From positions 124,001-188,000 of the forward strand of contig SAPZ01000010.1 of the NCBI GenBank assembly GCA_004020875.1: a stretch of 64,000 nucleotides of DNA, given 5' to 3'. Positions 45,332-53,880 of the stretch are shown here, piece by piece. Below the pieces are notes generated by a model. That model saw nothing but the letters and a program-made list of their open reading frames with translations. It did not search any database and was not told the origin of the DNA. Every line of letters starts with the position of its first letter. Position 1 is the stretch's first letter. The stretch comes from Mesorhizobium sp. (GTDB lineage Bacteria; Pseudomonadota; Alphaproteobacteria; Rhizobiales; Rhizobiaceae). The translations under genes were made by a program, and so were the position numbers.

Positions 45332-46039
45332 CTAAGCGCGCAACAAATCCGCCAGGCTGTCGGATTTTTCCACCTTGTCGGTCAGGTCGAGACCGGAGAG
45401 CAGGTCGACCAGATGGCTGTTCATCAGGGCGGCCGCGTCGGCGCTGCCGCCGGCCTCGATGGCGTCGACCAGCGCATGATGGGCATGCTTCTCGCAGGTG
45501 GCGTCGCGGCGCTTCCAGTAGAGCGCTATGATCAGCGAAGAGTGCGAGACGAGGTCTCGCACGAAGTTGGTGAACACCGAATGCGCGGCGATCTCGGCGA
45601 TGCCGACGTGAAAGCGCGCCGACAGCATGATGGCGTCACTGTCGCGGCCGTCATGCAGCGCCTCATGCTCCTTTTCGAGATGGTGGCGCAATTGCACTAT
45701 GTCCGATGGCACCGCCGCCCTGGCGGCAAGCGCCGCCACCTTGGGCTCGATCAGCGCCCTCGCCTCGAACACCTCGCGCGCCTCGATCTTCGAGGGCTGC
45801 GCGACAAAGGCGCCGCGATTGGGCTCAAGCCGCGCCAGCCGGTCGTGCGCGAGTGCCTGCAAGGCGGCGCGAACGACGGTGCGGCTCACCGAATAGATCG
45901 AGGCCAGTTCGTCCTCCGGAAGCTTGGTGCCCGGGGCGAGGCGATGGCTGACGATCGCATCCCTCAGCCCATAATAGATCGGCGACCAGCGCGCAGCCGG
46001 CTTGTCGTCGCGATCGTCTTCCCTGAGTACCGTCAACAT
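45332..46039 (-). CDS. GntR family (FCD domain) transcriptional regulator
   Basis: A 235-residue regulator. The winged helix covers about residues 18-80 (YYGLRDAIVSHRLAPGTKLPEDELASIYSV is the usual text, VSRTVVRAALQAL the recognition part). The helical FCD ligand domain (EVFEARALIEPKVAALAA onward) shows the expected histidines in ARFHVGIAEIAAHS and CEKHAHH. ATG 46039 is chosen; the frame is open to 46132. It lies last in a leftward ABC-racemase operon and probably binds the palindrome at 51666-51679 in that operon's promoter. Confidence 0.88.
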   Translation of the reverse strand: MLTVLREDDRDDKPAARWSPIYYGLRDAIVSHRLAPGTKLPEDELASIYSVSRTVVRAALQALAHDRLARLEPNRGAFVAQPSKIEAREVFEARALIEPKVAALAARAAVPSDIVQLRHHLEKEHEALHDGRDSDAIMLSARFHVGIAEIAAHSVFTNFVRDLVSHSSLIIALYWKRRDATCEKHAHHALVDAIEAGGSADAAALMNSHLVDLLSGLDLTDKVEKSDSLADLLRA

Positions 46040-46172
46040 ACTTTCAATGCGCGGGCCCGAATGACCCGATCTGCCCCCAAATCGCCGGCAGCCCGTCCAA
46101 TCTAGTATCGCTCGCGCGGCGGTCAATCCCACCTGCCCGGCGCCGGTCGATCGCCCGGCGGCATGAAGCCGC

Positions 46173-46913
46173 CTAGACGATCTCGGCTTCCGGTGGCGAT
46201 AGTGGCGCGAACATACCGGCGAACCGCTTGCCGCGCGGCGCCGCGTAGCCGCCGATCTTCGATGTTTTCAAGCCGACCCTGAACAGGCTCTCTGCCAGCG
46301 TGACGGCGCAGACGACACCGTCGAGAACCGGGATGCCATGCTCCTCGGACAGGCTGTGCGCAAGGTCCGCCATGCCGGCGCAGCCGAGCACGATCGCCTC
46401 GGCATGATCCTCGCTAACGGCGCGCGCGATCTCCTGCGAAATCCGGTGTCTTGCATTCGAGCCCGGACGTTCGAGCTCGAGCACGGCGACGTCCGACGAG
46501 CGCACCTTGGCGCAGCGCGAGGCAAGGCCGTATTTCACCAGATTGTGCTCGATCGCGGGAACCGAACGGGCAAGCGTGGTGACGACGCTGAACTTGCCGG
46601 CGACGAGGCTCGCCATATGGAACGCCGCCTCGCCGATGCCGATCACCGGAGCCTCGGTGGCGCAGCGGGCCGCATCGAGCCCGGTGTCGTCGAAGCAGGC
46701 GATGACATAGGCGTCGGCCTGGGCCTTGCCCATCTCGGCGATGATGCCGGGTATGGCGAAGACCTCGTCGAAATAGCCCTCGATGCTCGGCGGACCGTCG
46801 GCCGGATTGACGGCAACGACCTGGGTGGCGTCGGACGCGACGCTTGCCGCCGCCTCGCCGATCTTGGCGGTCATCGATTGGGTGGTGTTGGGGTTGATGA
46901 CGAGAATGCGCAT
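46173..46913 (-). CDS. Hydantoin racemase / Asp-Glu racemase superfamily protein
   Basis: A 246-residue racemase. MRILVINPNTTQSMTAKI is the HyuE-type opening. The catalytic cysteines lie in VIACFDDTGLDAAR near 70 and VLGCAGMADLA near 180. Known members racemise 5-substituted hydantoins or allantoin. It sits 11 bases after the ABC operon's last ATPase gene, suggesting that the transporter brings in its substrate or a precursor. No hydantoinase or carbamoylase is in the window. Confidence 0.87.
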   Translation of the reverse strand: MRILVINPNTTQSMTAKIGEAAASVASDATQVVAVNPADGPPSIEGYFDEVFAIPGIIAEMGKAQADAYVIACFDDTGLDAARCATEAPVIGIGEAAFHMASLVAGKFSVVTTLARSVPAIEHNLVKYGLASRCAKVRSSDVAVLELERPGSNARHRISQEIARAVSEDHAEAIVLGCAGMADLAHSLSEEHGIPVLDGVVCAVTLAESLFRVGLKTSKIGGYAAPRGKRFAGMFAPLSPPEAEIV

Positions 46914-46924
46914 TCCAATCAGCC

Positions 46925-47647
46925 TCAGATCTCGCCGCCGAGATAAAGACGCTTGACCCGATCGTCGGTCAGCAATTCTGCGGAGTTGCCGCTCAGCGCG
47001 ATGCTGCCGGTGGTCAGCGCATAGGCGCGCTGCGAGATGCGCAGCGCCATGCGCGAATTCTGCTCGACCAGGAGCACGCTGACCTTCTCGTCGCGGTTGA
47101 TGGCGACGATCGAGCGGGCGATGTCCTGCACGAGCTTTGGCGCGACGCCGAGCGAGGGCTCATCCAGCAGCAGCAGCTTCGGCTTCGCCATCAGCGCGCG
47201 GCCGATGACCAGCATCTGCTGCTCGCCGCCGCTCATCGTGCCGGCGGCCTGCGAGAAGCGCTCCTTGAGCCGGGGAAATCGCCCCAGCACCATCTCCATC
47301 AACGCGGCGACCTCGGCCTTGCTGGTGCGCGTGAAGGCGCCCATCAGGAGATTGTCCCTGACCGACATATAGGGGAAGACGCGGCGGCCCTCCGGCACCA
47401 TCGCGATGCCCATCTTGACGATCTCGTCGGGGGCGGCGCCGTCGATGCGCTTGCCGCCATAATGAATTTCGCCGGACCTGATCTTGCGCAGGCCGGTGAT
47501 GGCCCGAAGGATCGACGATTTGCCGGCGCCGTTGGCGCCGATCAGTGCGACCGTCTCGCCTTCGTTGACCTCGAGCGAGACGCCTTTCAGCGCGTAGACG
47601 TGGTCGTAATAGAGCTGGACATTGGCGAAGTTCAGGATCTGGTTCAT
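46925..47647 (-). CDS. Branched-chain-type ABC transporter ATP-binding protein (LivF)
   Basis: A 240-residue ATPase of the HAAT class. Walker A is GANGAGKSS, the signature MSGGEQQMLVIGRAL and Walker B LLLDEPSLGVAP. MVPEGRRVFPYMSV is the typical LivF text. It overlaps the LivG-type gene by four bases. It pairs with LivG to power the two permeases. The substrate is probably an amino acid, amide or hydantoin-like compound by context. Confidence 0.92.
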   Translation of the reverse strand: MNQILNFANVQLYYDHVYALKGVSLEVNEGETVALIGANGAGKSSILRAITGLRKIRSGEIHYGGKRIDGAAPDEIVKMGIAMVPEGRRVFPYMSVRDNLLMGAFTRTSKAEVAALMEMVLGRFPRLKERFSQAAGTMSGGEQQMLVIGRALMAKPKLLLLDEPSLGVAPKLVQDIARSIVAINRDEKVSVLLVEQNSRMALRISQRAYALTTGSIALSGNSAELLTDDRVKRLYLGGEI

Positions 47648-48423
47648 AGGCCGATCGCCTCGTCTTCGCTGCCGAGATAGGCTTCGATCACCTTCTCATT
47701 GGCCTGGATTTCCGACGGCGTTCCCTCGGCGATCTTCTGCCCGAAATTGAGCACGACGAGCCGGTCCGAGATCTTCATCACGGCCGGCATGTCATGCTCA
47801 ACGAGCAGGATGGTGAGGCCGCGCTCACGCAAGCGCCGCACCATCTCGACCATGCGCATCGTCTCCTCGTGATTCATGCCGGCGAAGGGCTCGTCAAGCA
47901 GCAGGATCGAAGGGTTGGTGGCGAGGCCGATGGCGATGCCCAGCGCGCGCAAATGGCCGTGCGGCAGGTTACGGGCGATCTCATGGGCGAGTGAGGAGAG
48001 GCCGAGCAGCGTCAGGATCTCGTCGGCGGATTGCCCGAAGGCCGCCTCGTCCGCCTTCGCAGTGCCTGTGCCGAGGAAGAAGCCGAACAGGCTCGCTTTC
48101 GAGCGCAGATGATGCGCGATGATGACGTTGTCGCGCACGCTCATGTTCTTGAAGATGGTGGTTTCCTGAAAGGTGCGCACCACGCCTCTGCGGGCGGCAA
48201 TATGCGGAGCAAGACCGGAGATGCGTTCGCCCTTCAGCCGCACCTCGCCTGTCGTCGGGCGCAGGAAGGACGAGATCAGCTTGAACAGAGTCGACTTGCC
48301 GGCGCCGTTGGGGCCTATGACCGACAATATCTCCTTCTCGCGCACTGAAAAGGAGACGTTGTTGACCGCAACCAGACCGCCAAAGCGCTTGGTGATGCCG
48401 GAGACTTCGAGCATTTCGGCCAT
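47644..48423 (-). CDS. Branched-chain-type ABC transporter ATP-binding protein (LivG)
   Basis: A 259-residue ATPase. Walker A is GPNGAGKST. GVVRTFQETTIFKNMSVRDNV is the LivG-type Q-loop. The signature is altered to NLPHGHLRALGIAIGLA, as is common in LivG, and Walker B is ILLLDEPFAGMNHEE. It lies three bases after the LivM-type gene. Confidence 0.92.
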   Translation of the reverse strand: MAEMLEVSGITKRFGGLVAVNNVSFSVREKEILSVIGPNGAGKSTLFKLISSFLRPTTGEVRLKGERISGLAPHIAARRGVVRTFQETTIFKNMSVRDNVIIAHHLRSKASLFGFFLGTGTAKADEAAFGQSADEILTLLGLSSLAHEIARNLPHGHLRALGIAIGLATNPSILLLDEPFAGMNHEETMRMVEMVRRLRERGLTILLVEHDMPAVMKISDRLVVLNFGQKIAEGTPSEIQANEKVIEAYLGSEDEAIGL

Positions 48424-48426
48424 GGC

Positions 48427-49407
48427 TCAACCCTTCTTCCGGGTCGTTTCGGCAAGGCTGAGCAGGCCGTTGGGCAGCACCAGCATCAGCACAATCATCA
48501 GGCCGGAATAGATGAGCAACTGGAACTGGCCGGTCTGGAAAAGAAGGTCCCAGCCGAAATAGAGCACCAGCGTGCCGAGCATCGGACCGAAGACATAGCC
48601 GAGGCCGCCGAGGAAGCAGTTCAGCATGAAGTTGACGGAATCGGTGACGGTGAAGCTCGACGGGTAGATCGACTGCGAGATGGCGGCGAAAATGGCGCCG
48701 GAAACACCGCCGAAGAAGGAGGACACGGCATAGGCGATGACGCGCAGATTGGCGATGTTGACGCCGATCGAGGAGGCGAGCTCCTCATTCTGCTGCAGCG
48801 ACTGGCAAAGCTTACCGATGCGGGAATTGACCAGCCGGTACATGATGGCGAAGCAGACCACCATCAGCGTGACCGCCAGCAGGTAGAAGGCGAGCCGCGA
48901 ATTCTGCAGCGTGGCGAAATCGGGGATCAGCGTGATGCCGAAGACCGACAGAGCGCCGGGCAGCGGGATGCTGACGATGCCCTTGGCGCCGTTGGTGATC
49001 GGCAGCGCGAGCGCGAGCAGCCGCGCCACCTCGGTCAGCACCAGCGTGACCATGGCGAAATAGACGCCCCGCAGGCGCAGGATCGGCAGGCCGATCAGCA
49101 CGCTTGCGGCGGCGCAGAACAGGCCGGCCACCGGCAGCGTCAGCCAGAACGACCAGCCATGGTTCATCACCAATATGGCCGAGACATAGCCGCCCATCAG
49201 CGCATAGGCACCCTGGCCGATGTTGATGCGGCCGATGTAGAAGGTGAGCCAGACGCCGGCGCTGGCGATGCTGAGCAGCGCCACCGAGGTCAGCGTGTAA
49301 TAGAGGTCGAAGCGGCCGCTTGCCGAGATGGCGGCCGGCACGGTGATGAAGACGATCGCGAGGAAAGCGACGACCGCAGCGATCCTGGTGTTGCGATTGA
49401 GTTTCAT
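48427..49407 (-). CDS. Branched-chain-type ABC transporter permease (LivM)
   Basis: A 326-residue inner-membrane permease with about nine hydrophobic segments. AGVWLTFYIGRINIGQGAYALMGGYVSA near 50 and LRGVYFAMVTLVLTEVARLL near 112 are LivM hallmarks (split here for length). The Mesorhizobium-type order LivH-LivM-LivG-LivF is kept. Seven bases follow the LivH-type stop. Confidence 0.92.
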   Translation of the reverse strand: MKLNRNTRIAAVVAFLAIVFITVPAAISASGRFDLYYTLTSVALLSIASAGVWLTFYIGRINIGQGAYALMGGYVSAILVMNHGWSFWLTLPVAGLFCAAASVLIGLPILRLRGVYFAMVTLVLTEVARLLALALPITNGAKGIVSIPLPGALSVFGITLIPDFATLQNSRLAFYLLAVTLMVVCFAIMYRLVNSRIGKLCQSLQQNEELASSIGVNIANLRVIAYAVSSFFGGVSGAIFAAISQSIYPSSFTVTDSVNFMLNCFLGGLGYVFGPMLGTLVLYFGWDLLFQTGQFQLLIYSGLMIVLMLVLPNGLLSLAETTRKKG

Positions 49408-49414
49408 GTCGCGA

Positions 49415-50281
49415 TCAACCCCACGGCTTGCCCATCAGCCCGTTGGGGCGGACCGACAGGAACACCATCAGGGCGGCGAAGATGACGAGGTAGGTGACAT
49501 CGCCATATTCGCGCAGCACGGTGAGGCCGACCGACTCCATCATGCCGAGGATGAAGCCCCCGGCGATCGCTCCGCCGACGACGCCGGCGCCGCCGATCAT
49601 CACCATCAGGAAGGCCTTGATCGAGATCGGCCCGCCGATGCCGGAATTGACGCCGGTGATGGTGACCAGCAGCCCGCCGACGATACCCGCGAGCATGGCG
49701 CCCATGGCGAAGCCGATCATGGAATAGCGGTCGACCCTGACACCCATCAGCTGGGCGGCGACGCGGTCCTGGGCGAGCGCGCGCATGGCGCGGCCGACCC
49801 GGCTGTACTGCATGTAGAGCACGAAGGCGGCGATGAAGACGATCGCCAGCGCGCCGACGACGATGCGATCGTAAGGCATGATGATGCCGACGTCGTTGAA
49901 GACGCCCTTGACGATCTTGGGAACGCCGCGCTGCTTTTCGCCGAACAGGAGCAGGATGACGGCGTCGAAGAAGAAGGCCGTCGCGGCGGCCAGCAGCATG
50001 GTGCTTTCCTCGCGGTGGCTGCGCCGGATGACGGTGCGGAAGAGAAATTTCTCCATCAGCGCGCCGATGACGGCGAGCGTGATGCCGGAGGCAAGCAGCG
50101 CGACTACGAAAGGCAGGCCGAGCTGGCCGTAGACCGTGTAGGTGATGAACCCGCCCAGCACATACATCTGGCCGTGGGCGAAATTGAGCACGTTCATCAG
50201 GGCGAAGATCAAGGTGAGCCCCAGCGCGATCAGCGCATATTGGGCACCGAGATACAATCCGTTGGCGATGACCTGTTCCAT
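49415..50281 (-). CDS. Branched-chain-type ABC transporter permease (LivH)
   Basis: A 288-residue permease. NGLYLGAQYALIALGLTLIF and MNVLNFAHGQMYVLGGFI are the LivH opening. GRAMRALAQDRVAAQLMGV is its conserved cytoplasmic loop. It is preceded by the binding protein with a 77-base spacer that holds a hairpin. Confidence 0.92.
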   Translation of the reverse strand: MEQVIANGLYLGAQYALIALGLTLIFALMNVLNFAHGQMYVLGGFITYTVYGQLGLPFVVALLASGITLAVIGALMEKFLFRTVIRRSHREESTMLLAAATAFFFDAVILLLFGEKQRGVPKIVKGVFNDVGIIMPYDRIVVGALAIVFIAAFVLYMQYSRVGRAMRALAQDRVAAQLMGVRVDRYSMIGFAMGAMLAGIVGGLLVTITGVNSGIGGPISIKAFLMVMIGGAGVVGGAIAGGFILGMMESVGLTVLREYGDVTYLVIFAALMVFLSVRPNGLMGKPWG

Positions 50282-50302
50282 GGATACCTTCGATCTTCCG
50301 CA

Positions 50303-50322
50303 GGGTCCGGCCTATCGGACCC
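50303..50322 (-). terminator. Intercistronic hairpin after the binding-protein gene
   Basis: GGGTCCG (50303-50309) pairs with CGGACCC (50316-50322), with two further pairs outside across a mismatch. No T run follows. Such hairpins between binding-protein and permease genes usually keep the former's mRNA more abundant. Confidence 0.5.
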
Positions 50323-50358
50323 CGCGGCGAGCTGGAGGAAGTGACGCCCGAAGGTACG

Positions 50359-51561
50359 CTAGTCGACGGAGCCGACGAACAAGGTCTGGAAAGCGCCGTC
50401 CTTGTATTCGTTGACCACCATCGGCACCGAAAGCTGGCGCTTCTGGCCGAAGGACGTCGTGCCGACATAGCTGAGCTTCGCGTCGCCCTTGAGGAAGGGA
50501 TTGGGCGCGGTGAAGGTGTCCATGGTCTTCTTGAATTCGGCCACGTCGTTGATGGCCGCAGGATTGGCCTTCAGGGTCTCGATGATGTATTCGAGCGCAT
50601 AGACCTTGGTGTTGGACTCGTCGTTGTATTCGCCGAACATCTTGGTGTAGCGGGCGACGAATTCCTTCATCGCGTCCGAGGCGATCTCCGGCGTTGAGGC
50701 GCCGCCGACGGAGATGAAGCCGTTGGCATATTCGCCGGCGCCCTCTTCCAGAACCTTGGCGTCCTGCGCGGTTTCCGTCGAGATCAGGCCTTCATAACCG
50801 AGCTCGCGGGCGGCGCGGATGAGGAGCGGCGCGTTGGCGGGTGCTACGCCCGACAGGACGAGCAGGTCGGGCTTCAAGGCGACGATCGGCGTCAGCACCG
50901 GGGTGAAGTCGCGAGTGTCGTTCTGGTAGGTGTCGTTCTGGGCGACGACTTCCAGCCCGAGCGCCTTTGCCGCTTCGACACCGCTGTCGCGCTGGCTGAG
51001 CGGATCGGATTCATTTGCCGCGACAAAGGCGATCTTCTTCACACCCTTGTTTTCCTTGAGGTATTTGTAGATCGCCGGACCGGACTGGTAGTTGGCGATC
51101 ATGCCGAGCACGGCATTGGAGGCCGGCTTCTGGTAGAGCGCCTTGGGGAAGGCATAGGGAAAATAGATGATGCCGTTGGCCTCGGCGACGGGGCGCACCG
51201 CGGCGGCACCGTCATCGACATTCGGGCCGACGACATAGTGGACACCTTCCTGCGCCATCTTCTCCATGCCGGCAATGGCGCGCTTGGGGTCCTTCTGGTC
51301 GTCGAAGGTGACGATGTTGATGTTGTAGGTGTCGTTGCCGATCTTGACACCACCGGTCTCGTTGATCCAGGCGGCGCGGGTCTGCATCGAGCGCACGTTC
51401 GAGGTGCCCCAGGCGGCGGCCGGACCGCTGGTGACCCCGACAAAGCCGATTTTCAGTTCCTTGTTTTCAGCCTGAGCATAGGAAATGCCGACTGCGGCAA
51501 TTGCCAGGGTCGAGACGGCGCCGAGCGCCATGGATTTCAGAGTGGAGCGACGGTTGATCAT
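50359..51561 (-). CDS. Branched-chain-type ABC transporter substrate-binding protein
   Basis: A 400-residue type I periplasmic binding protein (LivK/UrtA class). The signal peptide runs to about residue 31 (GAVSTLAIAAVGISYAQA). KIGFVGVTSGPAAAWGTSNV opens the mature domain and VHYVVGPNVDDGAAAVRPVA follows near 110. At 400 residues it is longer than amino-acid LivK proteins and closer to the urea/amide group. It is first in the operon and directly behind the GntR-type operator. The ligand is unknown. Confidence 0.9.
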   Translation of the reverse strand: MINRRSTLKSMALGAVSTLAIAAVGISYAQAENKELKIGFVGVTSGPAAAWGTSNVRSMQTRAAWINETGGVKIGNDTYNINIVTFDDQKDPKRAIAGMEKMAQEGVHYVVGPNVDDGAAAVRPVAEANGIIYFPYAFPKALYQKPASNAVLGMIANYQSGPAIYKYLKENKGVKKIAFVAANESDPLSQRDSGVEAAKALGLEVVAQNDTYQNDTRDFTPVLTPIVALKPDLLVLSGVAPANAPLLIRAARELGYEGLISTETAQDAKVLEEGAGEYANGFISVGGASTPEIASDAMKEFVARYTKMFGEYNDESNTKVYALEYIIETLKANPAAINDVAEFKKTMDTFTAPNPFLKGDAKLSYVGTTSFGQKRQLSVPMVVNEYKDGAFQTLFVGSVD

Positions 51562-51661
51562 ATTGGCAGTTCCCCTTGGTTATCGCGCTTTGTGTTTTGC
51601 TCATAGGCTGCGCGGATAGCATTAAAGGAAACCGGCTACGGGAGATTGTCAACATCTTTCT

Positions 51662-51689
51662 AGATTATTGTATACAATATCTTGATCAA
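51662..51689 (-). promoter_or_regulatory. Promoter of the branched-chain-type operon with GntR-type operator
   Basis: Read leftward, TTGATC (complement of 51684-51689), 16 bases, TAATCT (complement of 51662-51667). The spacer holds the perfect 14-bp palindrome TATTGTATACAATA (51666-51679), which matches GntR/FadR-type operators. The rest of the 297-base spacer to 51858 shows no gene. Confidence 0.7.
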
Positions 51690-51858
51690 ATGTGTGCGAT
51701 GGTCCGCCCACCGTCACGGGATCGGCATTCAAAGCAGGCGCGGGCAAGGCCAGGCCAACGACAGCCCTCCGGCGATTCCGATAGGTTCGCGGGATCATCA
51801 ACGCAAATGTAGCCGAGGCTTATAGAAACCGAACCTGCCAGGAATGCCCCGAGGAGTC

Positions 51859-52128
51859 CTACTTCCCGCAATAGTGATCGCTGATGTCGTTCACCGCATT
51901 CGCGTCCGGTCCGACGCGGTGATAAGCGCATGCGCCCGCCGCCGTGTTGGTCATCTGCTGGTCGTAGTAGCGCGGACCGCCGAATAGCGTCTCGATGATG
52001 TCGTCGCTGGCCGGGACATAACGCTCGTGTTCGGTGACGCGGTGGCGGTGTTCGCCGGCGGCTACCGGGCCGGACATCGCGACCGCCGCGGCAAGCGTGA
52101 GCGCAGCGACTGCAAAATGTTTCGTCAT
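51859..52128 (-). CDS. Small secreted protein of unknown function
   Basis: An 89-residue protein with a clear signal peptide (FAVAALTLAAAVAMSGPVAA, cleaved near AAG). The mature part of about 64 residues is His/Tyr-rich with two cysteines (GACAYH and DHYCGK) that could form a disulfide. No domain is recognised. It is a single gene between the ABC promoter region and the ammonia-lyase-like gene. Confidence 0.65.
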   Translation of the reverse strand: MTKHFAVAALTLAAAVAMSGPVAAGEHRHRVTEHERYVPASDDIIETLFGGPRYYDQQMTNTAAGACAYHRVGPDANAVNDISDHYCGK

Positions 52129-52330
52129 GTCAGCGACCTTCTGGCAATTTGAATCCGCAGCATATCCAAAATCGCCAGCAGAGCAAAAGTTCCCATGGCT
52201 GCTTTCCTCCCGGCCAATTTAGGAAAGGTAACGGCAATCGCGACGGCGGATTTTCGACAATTGCTGGCGCCTGTGCCGGATATCCTGCATTCATTCCGCC
52301 ATCATTCCCGGAGGCCCAAGGAATAGCCCG

Positions 52331-53827
52331 ATGACAGCCAGAGTGATCGTCCTCGACGCCAAGCCGCTCAGCACGGAAGATGTCGCCGAGATCGCGCGGC
52401 GTAGTGCCCGGCTTGTGCTCGGCGAGGAAGCCATGCGCCGCATCCGCGCCAGCCGCGCCCTGATCGAGCATCTTACCCAGCTCGGCAAGCCGCTCTATGG
52501 CGTCACCACCGGGCTCGGCGCTTGTGTCGACACGCCGCTCGCGGAAGCCGACCTAATCGCCTTCCAGCACAGCGTGCCGCTCAGCCACTCCATGGGCGCC
52601 GGCCCATCGCTGCCGACCGACGCGGTGCGGGCGCTGATGGTCGCGCGCATCTGCGGCATGGCCGCGGGCGGCACGGGCACTTCCGAAGGTGTCGTGCTCG
52701 GCCTGCTCCTCGCGCTCAACGCAGGCGTCCATCCCGTGATCCCTTCCTGGGGCTCGGTGGGCGCCGCGGATCTCGCGCCGCTCGGCCATCTGGCGCGGGC
52801 GCTGCGCGGCGACGGCGAGAGCGAGTATCAAGGCAGGATCATGCCGTCGGCCGAGGCGCTCAAGCTCGCTGGGCTCGAACCGCTCGACCTGCGCGAGAAG
52901 GACGGCCACGCCATTATCGTCGCCAACAGCCTTTCGACCGGTACGGCATGCCTGGCGCTGGAAGAGGTCGCTTGCCTGATCGACTGGTCGCTGGCGGCCA
53001 TCGCTCTCAACTACGAAGCGTTCCGGGCATCGCTCAAGGCCATCGAAGAGGACGCGCTGGCGGCGCGGCCGGCCTTCGGCCAGTGCGAGATCGGCGCGCG
53101 GCTGCGAGCCGAGCTTTCCGGCAGCGGGCTGTGGCAGGACAACGCCGCGCGGCGGCTGCAGGATCCGCTGAGCTTCCGCTGCGCGCCGCAGGTTTGGGGC
53201 GGCCTGCTCCATGCCTATGAGCGGGCGAAGCTCGCGACCGAGATCGAGCTTGGCCATTCCGGCGACAATCCGGTCATCCTGCCCGAGGCCGGGCGCGTCG
53301 TCTCCAACGGCAATTTCGACCTCACCGCCTTCACGCTGACCTGGGAAAATCTCGGCCAGGCGCTCGCGCATTGCGCGGTCGGCACCGCCAACCGCTCGAT
53401 GAAGCTGATGTCGCCGATCGTGGCGGAGCTGCCGCGCTTCCTTTCGGCCAGGGGCGGCAGCCGCCAGGGCTATGCGGAGTTGCAGAAGCCGGTCGCCGCG
53501 CTCGAAGCCGAGATCCGCCATCTTGCCAATCCGATGTCGCTCAGCCCTTTGGCCATTTCGGACGGCGTCGAGGACCAGTCGTCGATGGCGCCGCGCGTGG
53601 TGGCCAAGACGGCAGGGATCATCGAGCGGTTGCGTTACCTGGTGGCGATGGAACTGATCTTCGCCGCCACCGGCGTCGAGTTGCGCGGCGTCCTGGACTC
53701 GATGGGCGAAGGCCCGCGGCGCAGTTATCAAGCCGTGCGAGAGCTCGTCGCCCCGCTCGACGACGACCGCGAGATGAGCGCCGACATGGCCCGCGTCGCG
53801 CGCATGGTGGCGGGACCGCGCCTGTGA
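52331..53827 (+). CDS. Histidine/phenylalanine ammonia-lyase family protein lacking the MIO triad
   Basis: A 498-residue protein of the HAL/PAL/TAL superfamily. The fold and several active-site motifs are present: YGVTTGLGACVDTPL near 56 (Tyr56), QDPLSFRCAPQVWG near 275, SGDNPVILPEAG near 309 and EDQSSMAPRV near 417. At the prosthetic-group site, normal GSVGASGDLAPLAH reads GSVGAADLAPLGH (141-153): Ser and Gly of the Ala-Ser-Gly triad are missing and the loop is one residue shorter. The usual MIO electrophile cannot form, so ordinary ammonia-lyase chemistry is doubtful. AAGGA lies ahead of ATG 52331. It converges with the SDR at 53881. Confidence 0.85.
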   Translation: MTARVIVLDAKPLSTEDVAEIARRSARLVLGEEAMRRIRASRALIEHLTQLGKPLYGVTTGLGACVDTPLAEADLIAFQHSVPLSHSMGAGPSLPTDAVRALMVARICGMAAGGTGTSEGVVLGLLLALNAGVHPVIPSWGSVGAADLAPLGHLARALRGDGESEYQGRIMPSAEALKLAGLEPLDLREKDGHAIIVANSLSTGTACLALEEVACLIDWSLAAIALNYEAFRASLKAIEEDALAARPAFGQCEIGARLRAELSGSGLWQDNAARRLQDPLSFRCAPQVWGGLLHAYERAKLATEIELGHSGDNPVILPEAGRVVSNGNFDLTAFTLTWENLGQALAHCAVGTANRSMKLMSPIVAELPRFLSARGGSRQGYAELQKPVAALEAEIRHLANPMSLSPLAISDGVEDQSSMAPRVVAKTAGIIERLRYLVAMELIFAATGVELRGVLDSMGEGPRRSYQAVRELVAPLDDDREMSADMARVARMVAGPRL

Positions 53828-53880
53828 GGTCCGCTATGACCATTGCATCGGTCGGCGCGGACGCTCTCGTCGGATGCTCG

